Of a DNA stretch of 40,407 bases, positions 1-7,614 are shown piece by piece. Under the pieces are notes generated by a model. The model searched no databases. It worked only from the letters and a program-made list of their open reading frames with translations, and had not been told where the DNA came from. Source of the DNA: DATKDU01 sp035512595 (GTDB taxonomy: Bacteria; Planctomycetota; Planctomycetia; Pirellulales; Pirellulaceae); the NCBI GenBank assembly GCA_035512595.1, contig DATKDU010000011.1:1-40407 (forward strand). Direction: 5' to 3'. The translations under genes were made by a program, and so were the position numbers. How positions within the stretch are numbered: position 1 is the first letter of the stretch; the number at the start of each line of letters is the position of its first letter.

Positions 1-184
1 CCGCGCCGCAGGTCAAAAACTGGCCTCCACCTCCGCCCACCCCCCGCGCCACAGCCCGCCGTTGGACTATCTCGCCCCTGCGAAACTGTCAGTCGGCCCA
101 AATCCACTCATCATGACCGGGGCGGTGAGAAATGCGGGCTAGCAGATGCGAACAGTGTATTGCATGCAGATCCTGGTCGAGCCG
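1..184. other. Spacer at the window edge
   Basis: This stretch lies downstream of the leftward phosphonate genes. I see no convincing coding frame, no RNA gene and no strong terminator hairpin in it. The upstream context is cut off by the window edge. Confidence 0.4.
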
Positions 185-997
185 CTAAGCGCTCTGCCGG
201 TGAAGGCGCGAAGCAACATCGTCCATCACGGGCAACAGATCGGCTACGCTCTCGATGGCGTAATCCGCGCCCAAATCCTTGAATTCTCGGGCGGCTGCGT
301 CAATGCGGCGTTTCAGCTCGCCCGGATCGAGAGCCGCGGCCTCCGCCAGGGACAGGCCCAGGGAATTGCCGGATTTGGTGACGGCGACGGTCCAGGCGCC
401 GGCATTTCGCCCGGCTTCGATGCCGACCGGCGTGTCATCGACGGCGATGATCGCAGACGGCGGGAAGGCGTTCAGCTTCTCCGCCGCGCGGAAGATCATC
501 CACGGAGCGGGGCGGCCCTGAGAAACGTCGTCGGCGCAGATCGCGACGTCCGGATCAAATCCGCGCTGGTGGGCAAGTGGTTCGATCACGTCCATCAGCT
601 CTCGCGTGTAGCCGGTGGTGGAACCGATGCGAAGGCCGCGACGGCGACACTCGGCAACCACTTCGGACACGCCCGGAATCACGTCGGCGTGCTGGGCCAG
701 CGCTTCCTTCTGTAGCGGCAGGAACTCGGCATACAGGCGATCGATATCCGCTACGCCTGGCGCTTGGCCGTGGGCTTGAAGCCAGGCCGCGGCGACGCGC
801 GGCAGGGCCAGGATCGCGGCGATGTGGTCGCGCTTGGCCCGGCCCATCGGTCCGCGTGCTTCTGCCGACGAAATCTCCACGCCCGACCGGCGAAAAATCT
901 CCAGGAATACGGCCGCCGGCGCCCGGCTGCCGTAGTCGATTGTTGTGCCGGCCCAGTCGAAAATTACCGCCCGCAATCCCGCTGCCGCTTGTTTCAT
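185..997 (-). CDS. phnX: Phosphonoacetaldehyde hydrolase
   Basis: A HAD-superfamily enzyme of 270 residues. The family cleaves the C-P bond of phosphonoacetaldehyde to acetaldehyde and phosphate in the cytoplasm. The N-terminus has the nucleophile motif FDWAGTT (Asp14) followed by DYG, as in known PhnX. The cap contains MGRAKRDH, placing Lys55 where the family has its Schiff-base lysine. The late motif AVDDTPVGIEAGRNAG carries the Mg-binding acidic pair. The ATG at 997 was chosen because the HAD motif begins 11 residues later; longer in-frame extensions only read through the neighbour. Its ATG overlaps the TGA of the upstream FAD oxidoreductase by 4 bases (994-997), so the two are probably translationally coupled. 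No phnW transaminase is present, so phosphonoacetaldehyde probably comes from the FAD enzyme. All key residues look intact. Confidence 0.93.
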   Translation of the reverse strand: MKQAAAGLRAVIFDWAGTTIDYGSRAPAAVFLEIFRRSGVEISSAEARGPMGRAKRDHIAAILALPRVAAAWLQAHGQAPGVADIDRLYAEFLPLQKEALAQHADVIPGVSEVVAECRRRGLRIGSTTGYTRELMDVIEPLAHQRGFDPDVAICADDVSQGRPAPWMIFRAAEKLNAFPPSAIIAVDDTPVGIEAGRNAGAWTVAVTKSGNSLGLSLAEAAALDPGELKRRIDAAAREFKDLGADYAIESVADLLPVMDDVASRLHRQSA

Positions 998-2130
998 GAC
1001 CACGCCTCCCAAAACTGCTCGGCCAGGCCAAACGCCATCGTCATCCCAGCGCCGCCCGTACCGGTGCAGATGTGAACGCCCGGCAGCGGCTCGGCCTGAA
1101 AGAGCGGCTGCGCGGGGTGCTTCGCGTAGATGCCGTGCCAGCGGGATTGAATCATCCAGTCCGGCAGGCAAATCATTATGCATAGCTCCCGCAGCATCAG
1201 CTCGTCGATCAGGGACTTGTCGAACGGCTCGATCGCCGCATCATACTCATGCGAATCGCCGAGGATCACCTCGCCCACGTCGTTTTGCGAGGCCATCACA
1301 TGAATGCCGAATTGGTCGAGCTCCGGCGTCTCGGCAGCGATTCGCTGTTTGAGCGCCGCGAGACTTGGGCAGTCGGCGAAGTTAGCGTAGTGGCGGAGCG
1401 TCAGTCCGCTGGCAAGGTGGGGACCGAGTTTCCAGCCGCCGGGTTGCGGGCCGGTCCGCAGCATTTGCAACTTGCAGCGCCGCAGACCTGAAGCGGCGAA
1501 CACCACGGGAAACAGCGTCTGAAAATCGCCTCCGCCGCAGACGATCGTCCGGTCGAACTCCGCGTGCTTGCCGTCGGCCGTATGGAGCTGGTGGCGCTCG
1601 ATCTGCGTGACGGTGCTGCCAAATTCAAACTCAACGTAGAATCGGTCCGCCAGCCAACGGGTCAGCGCGGCGATGGCAGCGAGCGGATTGACGCACAGTT
1701 CGGTCGGGCTCCAAAGCCCTCCGAGAAGTCCCTCGGGTTTGGCGGCGGGCGAGCGCGAGAGCACTGCATTCCGCGTCAGCAGCTCACAGGCAGCTTCGCC
1801 GCGTGCGGCCCCCGCTGCGAATTCTTCGAGCACCGCCAATTCGTCGGCCCGGTGGGCCAGGTGAATCGAGCCGCACGGATTGACCCAGATGCCTGCCGCG
1901 CGGCCCAGTTCCAGCCAAGCTTCGCGGCTGCGGAGGGCGATCGCGCGGAGCTCACCTGCTGGTTGGCCGATGGGCCAGATCATGCCAAAGTTGCGGATCG
2001 ACGCTCCCTGGGCCGCGCGACTCCGCTCGAAAACCGTAACGCGGTGTCCCCGCCGGGCAGCCGACCAAGCGTGGGCCAAGCCGACAATTCCCGCGCCGAC
2101 GACGCCAACTGACTGCCGAAACGCGTTCAC
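994..2130 (-). CDS. Phosphonate-associated FAD-dependent oxidoreductase (HpnW/TIGR03364 type)
   Basis: A 378-residue DAO-type flavoprotein. The N-terminus has the dinucleotide-binding signature VGVVGAGIVGLAHAWSAARRG and then VTVFER. The C-terminus has the FAD-contacting stretch CTGTGGAGMTMAFGLAE. The sequence matches the family known from phosphonate operons beside phnX. Enzymes of this group are reported to oxidise 2-aminoethylphosphonate or its N-methyl form to phosphonoacetaldehyde, which is PhnX's substrate; that activity is inferred here from family and context. The start is a GTG at 2130, which overlaps the TGA of the decayed HD gene by 4 bases (GTGA, 2127-2130) and sits just before the Rossmann motif. 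The stop overlaps the phnX start. The fold looks complete although the upstream gene has decayed right up to its start. Confidence 0.88.
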   Translation of the reverse strand: MNAFRQSVGVVGAGIVGLAHAWSAARRGHRVTVFERSRAAQGASIRNFGMIWPIGQPAGELRAIALRSREAWLELGRAAGIWVNPCGSIHLAHRADELAVLEEFAAGAARGEAACELLTRNAVLSRSPAAKPEGLLGGLWSPTELCVNPLAAIAALTRWLADRFYVEFEFGSTVTQIERHQLHTADGKHAEFDRTIVCGGGDFQTLFPVVFAASGLRRCKLQMLRTGPQPGGWKLGPHLASGLTLRHYANFADCPSLAALKQRIAAETPELDQFGIHVMASQNDVGEVILGDSHEYDAAIEPFDKSLIDELMLRELCIMICLPDWMIQSRWHGIYAKHPAQPLFQAEPLPGVHICTGTGGAGMTMAFGLAEQFWEAWS

Positions 2131-2321
2131 GGCGCGCCTCGCCGTTGTGCTAGCAATGCCGCCGCCACTAGCGCCTGACTCGCCCCGGTCTGGCGGGCGA
2201 AATGGGCAGCCTGTAAGGCGTGCTCGTGCTGCGTGACCGCTTCGCCGCCATATCCCGAGCCGCCGCGCTCGCGAAACAGCCGCAGGACCTGTTCGATGAT
2301 CTCGCTGCAATCGCCCAACAT
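2127..2321 (-). pseudogene. Truncated PhnZ-like HD-domain phosphonate oxygenase remnant
   Basis: Only 64 codons remain, where intact proteins of this family have roughly 190. The segment GYGGEAVTQHEHALQAAHFA followed by RQTGASQALVAAALL aligns with the N-terminus of PhnZ-type, phosphonate-operon HDIG proteins. It keeps the substrate-region Tyr and Glu and the first metal-ligand His (QHEH). The reading frame then leaves the family exactly where the HD(I/L)GH metal-binding motif should follow, giving AQRRGAP and a stop that overlaps the next gene's GTG. All later metal ligands are gone, so oxygenase activity is not expected. The simplest reading is an internal deletion of about 120 codons that spared the downstream reading frame. 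A leader peptide that only drives coupled translation of the FAD gene is an alternative role. Confidence 0.8.
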
Positions 2322-2354
2322 TCAACACCCCATGCTCAAGGCATCTGGCGTTGC

Positions 2355-2384
2355 ACTATACTCGCCGCAGCGTGGCCGAGGCAA
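2355..2384. promoter_or_regulatory. Candidate divergent promoter of the phosphonate locus
   Basis: The 85-bp gap between the divergent transcripts contains ACTATACT at 2355-2362. It offers a rightward -10 (TATACT, 2357-2362) and an overlapping leftward -10 (TATAGT, complement of 2355-2360). Leftward, TTGCCT (complement of 2379-2384) lies 18 bp upstream as a possible -35. No good rightward -35 is visible. The overlap suggests the two directions compete or are co-controlled. This rests on motif inspection only. Confidence 0.35.
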
Positions 2385-2406
2385 TCGGCTCACAGAGCGA
2401 ACATCC

Positions 2407-3705
2407 ATGCAACGCGCGGCCCGAACAACACGAGCGGACAAAGTTACGCCGCGCGGCGGTCTGGCGCTCGCCGGCTGGTCGGTGATCGCCGCCTTCGGCG
2501 TCTATTTCTGCGTGTATGCCTTCCGCAAGCCGTTCACGGCCGCCACGTTCGCCGGGGACGGGCTGTGGGGCATCGACGAGAAGGCCGTGCTGGTGATTGC
2601 CCAGGTCATGGGCTACATGGCGTCGAAGTTTATTGGCATCCGCGTGATCGCCGAGATGCCGCCCGAAAGGCGAGCGATCGGCATCCTCATGCTCGTGGGC
2701 CTCGCGGAATTGGCCCTCGTGGCGTTTGGCATGGCTCCGCGGCCGCTGCACGTGGCCTGCCTGTTTCTCAACGGGCTTCCGCTGGGAATGGTATTCGGTT
2801 TGGTGCTCGGCTATCTCGAAGGACGCCGCCATACCGAAGCGCTCACCGCCGGGTTGTGCGCAAGCTTCATCCTCGCCGATGGCGTGACCAAAGGGGTCGG
2901 CACTTGGGTTCTGGACCAGGGATTCACGGAGCGGTGGATGCCCGCCCTAGTCGGGCTGCTGTTTGTGCCGCCGCTCTTGGCCTTTGTCTGGATGCTGGCG
3001 CGCATTCCGCCGCCCGATCCAGACGACGTCGCCCACCGCACCCACCGCCAGCCGATGACGCGACAGGAACGCCGCGATCTGGTCTATCGCTACTGGCCGG
3101 GACTCGCCGGTCTGGTGGCGGCTTACCTGCTGATCACCGTGGCCCGCAGCATGCGGGCCGACTTTGCCCCAGAATTGTGGCGCGGGCTGGGCCTGACCGC
3201 AGTGCCGGCCACCTTCGCGATTTCCGAAACGTGGGTCGCGCTGGGAGTGCTGGTCGTCAACGGCTTGAGCGTGCTGATCATCGACAATCGGCGGGCGTTC
3301 TTCGCGTCGCTGGCCGTCGGCCTGACAGGTGCGGCGCTGATGATCGCGGCGCTCTCCCTGCAGCCACAGGGCCGGCTGGGACCATTCGTATTCATGGTGC
3401 TGATGGGGCTGGGACTTTATCTGCCGTACGTCGCCATGCACACAACCGTGTTCGAACGCTTGATCGCGATGACCCGCGAACGGGGCAACCTCGGCTTTCT
3501 GATGTATATCGCTGATTCGATTGGCTATCTGGGCTATGTGGCTGTGCTGATCGGCCGGCTGATTGTTTCGCCAGACGAGGACTTTTTGCGGTTCTTTTTC
3601 ACCACGGCGTGGCTGATTGCTGTGCTGGCTTGCGTTTCGCTCGTGGCAAGCTGGATCTGGTTTTCCCGCCGCACGCCCGCGTCCTTGGAAGAGGCCGCCG
3701 CATGA
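2407..3705 (+). CDS. DUF5690-type MFS membrane transporter, phosphonate locus
   Basis: A 432-residue polytopic membrane protein with about 11-12 hydrophobic segments. After a short basic N-terminus the first helix is GGLALAGWSVIAAFGVYFCV, followed by the family-like stretch YAFRKPFTAATF. Charged loops such as PPERRA and MTRQERRDL separate the helices. It resembles the DUF5690 branch of the major facilitator superfamily. Its substrate is unknown; its place between phosphonate genes makes an aminophosphonate or its breakdown product a reasonable guess, as inference only. The ATG at 2407 was chosen because the first helix follows directly; the upstream in-frame extension has no conserved character. 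Its TGA overlaps the ATG of the alcohol dehydrogenase (3702-3705). Confidence 0.8.
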   Translation: MQRAARTTRADKVTPRGGLALAGWSVIAAFGVYFCVYAFRKPFTAATFAGDGLWGIDEKAVLVIAQVMGYMASKFIGIRVIAEMPPERRAIGILMLVGLAELALVAFGMAPRPLHVACLFLNGLPLGMVFGLVLGYLEGRRHTEALTAGLCASFILADGVTKGVGTWVLDQGFTERWMPALVGLLFVPPLLAFVWMLARIPPPDPDDVAHRTHRQPMTRQERRDLVYRYWPGLAGLVAAYLLITVARSMRADFAPELWRGLGLTAVPATFAISETWVALGVLVVNGLSVLIIDNRRAFFASLAVGLTGAALMIAALSLQPQGRLGPFVFMVLMGLGLYLPYVAMHTTVFERLIAMTRERGNLGFLMYIADSIGYLGYVAVLIGRLIVSPDEDFLRFFFTTAWLIAVLACVSLVASWIWFSRRTPASLEEAAA

Positions 3706-4802
3706 ACACCGCGATTGCCGCCGTGCTCGAAGAGGTCGGCCGCCCGCTCGTGCTACGCGAGTTTCCGCTCCCCGTGCCGCAAGCAGGTGAGACCCTGGTA
3801 GAAGTGATCGCCTGCACGCTCTGCGGCAGTGATCTTCACAGCCTGCACGGACGGCGGCCAGTGCCGCTGCCAACGATCTTGGGTCACGAGATCCTGGGCC
3901 GAATTGCCGCGTTCGGCCCGGGGGCGAACGAACGCGACGCCGCTGGCCAGCCGCTCGCGGCGGGGGACCGCGTTACCTGGAGCATTGTCGCCAGTTGCGG
4001 CGCCTGCTTCTATTGCCGCCGCGACCTGCCGCAGAAATGCCTGCACCAGACGAAATATGGCCACGAGCCGCTGCGGCCGGGGCGCGAACTAACAGGCGGC
4101 CTGGCCGACCATTGCCTGCTCGCGGCAGGGACGGCCATTTTTCGCGTGCCACACGACATTTCCGATGCGGTTGCGTGCCCGGCGAACTGCGCTACGGCCA
4201 CAATCGCCGCTGCGCTGGAAGCCGCCGGGCCATTGGCGGGCAACCAAGTTCTGGTGATGGGCGCGGGAATGCTGGGCGTCACGGCCACTGCGTGGGCCCG
4301 CGCTCTGGGAGTGGCCGACGTCGTTTGCTGTGATGTTGCGGCCGAGCGGTTGGATCTAGCCGCCAGGTTTGGCGCCACGCGCACCTGCAACACCGCCGAG
4401 CTTCCTGCTGCCGTGGCGGAGTCAACCGCGGGACATGGCGTCGACGTCGTGCTCGAACTCACCGGCTCGCCGGAGGCTTTTGAGGCGGCGCTGCCACAGG
4501 TGCGGGTCGGCGGCACGGTGGTCCTCGTCGGTTCCGTCTTCCCCAGTCGGCCGGTACCGCTGTTACTCGAACAAGTCGTCCGCCGCTGCCTCACGCTGCG
4601 CGGCATCCACAACTATGCCCCGCGGCACCTGGCAGCGGCCCTGGCGTTTCTCGCCGAGTATCGAGAATACCCCTTCGAGACACTGGTTGCCCCCTGGCAA
4701 CCACTAACAGCCATCAACGCGGCCATCGCGACCCCGCTCTCGCCGCCGGCGCTACGGACGGGAATTTGTGTGCGAAAGGCATCGCCTCAGCACAGACGTT
4801 AG
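3702..4802 (+). CDS. Phosphonate-catabolism-associated zinc alcohol dehydrogenase (TIGR03366 type)
   Basis: A 366-residue medium-chain dehydrogenase/reductase. The catalytic-zinc region has CTLCGSDLHS and GHEILGR. The structural-zinc lobe has the four cysteines of CGACFYCRRDLPQKC. The nucleotide-binding motif is VLVMGAGMLGVTATAWAR. The ending RTGICVRK is typical of the family. It closely fits the alcohol dehydrogenases found beside phosphonate genes, whose substrate is not settled. Oxidation of an alcohol or aldehyde intermediate of aminophosphonate breakdown is a plausible role. The ATG overlaps the transporter's stop (ATGA), showing co-translation with it. It ends the rightward transcription unit. 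Confidence 0.88.
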   Translation: MNTAIAAVLEEVGRPLVLREFPLPVPQAGETLVEVIACTLCGSDLHSLHGRRPVPLPTILGHEILGRIAAFGPGANERDAAGQPLAAGDRVTWSIVASCGACFYCRRDLPQKCLHQTKYGHEPLRPGRELTGGLADHCLLAAGTAIFRVPHDISDAVACPANCATATIAAALEAAGPLAGNQVLVMGAGMLGVTATAWARALGVADVVCCDVAAERLDLAARFGATRTCNTAELPAAVAESTAGHGVDVVLELTGSPEAFEAALPQVRVGGTVVLVGSVFPSRPVPLLLEQVVRRCLTLRGIHNYAPRHLAAALAFLAEYREYPFETLVAPWQPLTAINAAIATPLSPPALRTGICVRKASPQHRR

Positions 4803-5122
4803 CTCAGTGCCCTTGCTGCCGTAGGCGCTTCGTAGAACGGGCGATGTGACCGACGCGCCCCGAGTTGGGAAGTGTCGGCCGCTTGCTCCGGGACCGCTGG
4901 CAGCGGTTCTAGGCGACAGTTGTCATGCTTGCCAGGTTGATTGCGGATAGGATGCGGCCCGACCACAATGGAGCCCGTGTTCGACGTCTCATCCCGTCGC
5001 ATGCGCCGCGGGAAAGCCGCGGTAGAACTAGAATGCAAAAGGCAAGTTGCATGGCGCGCCTCATGAGGGGTCTGGGTACCGGCTGTGAGCGATTGTCTCG
5101 AACCTGGGCTCGTGTTCTTGGC
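4803..5122. other. Spacer with two small hairpins
   Basis: A 320-bp stretch without a convincing gene. The frame of the following gene stays open back to 4925, but that part has no signal-peptide or family character. It holds a 6-bp hairpin (ACCGCT/AGCGGT, 4893-4907) that could weakly end the phosphonate transcript, and CCGCGG-GAAAG-CCGCGG (5006-5022). Neither is followed by a T-run. A 17-nt string at 4842-4858 recurs exactly at 10283-10299. Confidence 0.4.
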
Positions 5123-7591
5123 ATGAGAGCATTCCGTCCACTGCTGGTGCTCCTCATCTGGTCGGGCACCGCTCCCGGCATGTCGGCCGAGCCGCTGACG
5201 CAAGAGCTTAAGCTGCTGCTCGGGGGGCATTGCTTCGACTGCCACGGCGCTGATACGCAGCAGGCCGGGCTGCGACTGGACACGGTTTCCGGCGATCTGA
5301 GCGACGCCGCCGTCGCGCGCACGTGGGAGAAGGTGCTCGACAAGCTCTCCGCGGGGGAAATGCCGCCGCAGTCCCAGGAGCGGCCGCCTGAGGCGCTGTT
5401 GCGATCGACCACCGAGCTGTTGCGCAATCAGTTGCACGATGCCTCGCTGGCCCGGCAGCAGAACGAAGGGCGTGTCTTGGTGCGCAGGCTCAACAACGTC
5501 GAGTACGAGAACACCCTGCACGATCTGCTGGGCATCAAAGTGCCGCTAAAGGAGCTGCTACCGGAGGACAGCACCACGGCGGGCTTCGACAACGTGAGCA
5601 CGGGGCTCGATCTGTCGGCCACCCATTTCCTGCGGTACCAGGAGGCCGCGGCTCGCGCGGTCAGCGCGGTCGTCCCGCTCCACCCGCCGATCCCGTTCAG
5701 CGACACGCGCACCGGACTTGACATGACCAAGAAAGGCCCCAACTTCCGGGAGGGGCTGGGGCGCAACTCGAAGCTCGACGGCGAGACGCTGATCTTCTAC
5801 AGCAAGCTGCCGCGGTATGGTCTGTGCGCGACCGCGCCGGTGCCGACCGCCGGGCGCTATCGCATCCAGATGAAGGCCTGTGCCGTCGGCGCGGAGGCCA
5901 GGCCAATTCCCGTGGGTCTGATGACCGTGATGCAAAGCGGCCGCGAAGGCCCGGTGCTGCGCGAAGTGCGGGACATCCCGCATGGCGAGCCGCAGGTTTT
6001 CGAGTTCGAGTGCGATCTCGTCAGCCGCCAGGCATTCGTGGTGAACCTCCTTACCATCTGGGACATCCGCCGCTTCAAGAAGCCGATTGAGGAGTACACC
6101 GGGCCGGGATTGCTCGTCGAGTGGATGAAGATCGAAGGACCGCTCGATGCATTTCCGCCGCCGCGCTACGCCACCTTGTTCGAGGGGGTGCCGCTCAAGG
6201 CACGCTCGGTGGTGAAGGCCGAGGCCGCCGGCGGGAGAATCCCCGTCATCCGCGACAATCGGACGGTCCAGCAGTGGGAGGCCGATCCGCTCGTCCCCGC
6301 CTCCGACAAGCCAAAGGAGGATGCCGAGCGCCTCATCCGCTCGTTTCTGCCGCGGGCGTTTCGGCGGCCGGTCAGCGAGGAGGAGCAGCAGCACTTTGTG
6401 AAGGCCACGCTCACCAAGCTCGACCAGGGGCACAATTTCTACGATGCAATGCAGTATGGCTATCAGCTCATCCTGTCGTCGCCCGATTTCCTGTTCCTTC
6501 TCAGTTCGTCATCGACTTCACAGCTTGACGACTACGCGCTCGCCTCACGTTTGTCGTATTTTCTGTGGTCGACCGCGCCCGATGCTGAGTTGCTGGCTCT
6601 AGCAGACCAAGGCAAACTTCGCCAGCCCGCGGTGCTCCGGGCGCAGGTCGAGCGGATGCTCAGCTCGCCGCTCGCCGAGCGCTTCACGAAGAACTTCACC
6701 GGCCAGTGGCTCGATCTGCGGCGCATCGACTTCACCATTCCCGACCCCGTGCTCTACAGCGACTTCGACCCGCTATTGCTGTGGTCGATGCCGCGGGAGA
6801 CTGAGTTGTTCTTTGAGGAAGTGTTGCGCCACGATCTCAGCCTGTTGAGCTTCGTCGATTCCGACTGGTCGATGCTCAACGAGCGGCTCGGCACTCTGTA
6901 CGGAGTCCCCGGTCTCGTCGGCAGTGGCTTCCACAAAACCATCCTGCCCCCCGAGTCGCGGCGCGGCGGAGTAATGACGCAGGCCAGCGTGCTGAAGGTC
7001 ACGGCCGACGGCACTCGCACTTCGCCCGTGCTGCGCGGCGCCTGGGTGCTCGACCGGATCCTCGGCAAACCGCCCTCGCCGCCGCCGCCTGACATCCCGG
7101 CCATCGAACCGGACATTCGCGGCGCGACGACCATCCGCCAGCAGCTCGACAAGCACCGCAACACGCAGGCCTGCGCAACCTGCCACAACCACATCGATCC
7201 ACCGGGCTTTGCCTTGGAGAATTTTGACCCCGTCGGCAATTGGCGCGATTTCTACCGCGTGACCACGCGCACGCCGGCCGGTCTGGTCAATCTGCCGTAT
7301 GGTTCCGGCCGGCCGGTGTATCGCGGCCCAGACGTCGAGCAAGGGGGCCAGACCCCCAACGGCAGGGTCTTTCAGGACGTTACCGAATACAAACGCCTGC
7401 TGCTGGAAGACAAGGATCAGATCGCCCGCAGCCTCGTGCGGAAAATGATCATTTACGCCACCGGCGCGGAGATCCAGTTCGCCGACCGGGAAGTCGTCGA
7501 GCAGATCGTGGACAAGCTGCGCGACAACAACTACGGCTTGCGCACGCTGGTCCACGAGGTCGTGCAAAGTCGGGTATTCTTGATGAAGTAA
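5123..7591 (+). CDS. Exported DUF1592-family protein with cytochrome-c-like CxxCH motifs
   Basis: An 822-residue planctomycete-type exported protein. The ATG at 5123 was chosen because it opens a signal peptide (MRAFRPLLVLLIWSGTAPGM, then SAEP). Near residue 35 is CFDCHGAD, a haem-c-like CxxCH. Then come DUF1587-like sequence (RRLNNVEYENTLHDLLG, about 118-180), DUF1595-like (LPRAFRRPVSEEE, about 395-460), DUF1592-like (ASRLSYFLWSTAPDAELL, about 470-600), DUF1588-like (RRGGVMTQASVLKVTADG, about 585-715, with a second CATCHNHIDPPG near 683) and DUF1585-like at the C-terminus (ATGAEIQFADR). This domain order is standard for the family, whose function is unproven; roles in periplasmic redox or polysaccharide use have been suggested. 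A DUF1552 gene follows after 23 bp, the usual partner. Confidence 0.88.
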   Translation: MRAFRPLLVLLIWSGTAPGMSAEPLTQELKLLLGGHCFDCHGADTQQAGLRLDTVSGDLSDAAVARTWEKVLDKLSAGEMPPQSQERPPEALLRSTTELLRNQLHDASLARQQNEGRVLVRRLNNVEYENTLHDLLGIKVPLKELLPEDSTTAGFDNVSTGLDLSATHFLRYQEAAARAVSAVVPLHPPIPFSDTRTGLDMTKKGPNFREGLGRNSKLDGETLIFYSKLPRYGLCATAPVPTAGRYRIQMKACAVGAEARPIPVGLMTVMQSGREGPVLREVRDIPHGEPQVFEFECDLVSRQAFVVNLLTIWDIRRFKKPIEEYTGPGLLVEWMKIEGPLDAFPPPRYATLFEGVPLKARSVVKAEAAGGRIPVIRDNRTVQQWEADPLVPASDKPKEDAERLIRSFLPRAFRRPVSEEEQQHFVKATLTKLDQGHNFYDAMQYGYQLILSSPDFLFLLSSSSTSQLDDYALASRLSYFLWSTAPDAELLALADQGKLRQPAVLRAQVERMLSSPLAERFTKNFTGQWLDLRRIDFTIPDPVLYSDFDPLLLWSMPRETELFFEEVLRHDLSLLSFVDSDWSMLNERLGTLYGVPGLVGSGFHKTILPPESRRGGVMTQASVLKVTADGTRTSPVLRGAWVLDRILGKPPSPPPPDIPAIEPDIRGATTIRQQLDKHRNTQACATCHNHIDPPGFALENFDPVGNWRDFYRVTTRTPAGLVNLPYGSGRPVYRGPDVEQGGQTPNGRVFQDVTEYKRLLLEDKDQIARSLVRKMIIYATGAEIQFADREVVEQIVDKLRDNNYGLRTLVHEVVQSRVFLMK

Positions 7592-7614
7592 GTCAACCCA
7601 ACGATTTCCCTGCC

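Noticed and set aside
4925..5122. 66-residue N-terminal extension of the DUF1592 gene
   Set aside because: It would hide a clear signal peptide beginning at 5123 and is Arg-rich without conserved features.
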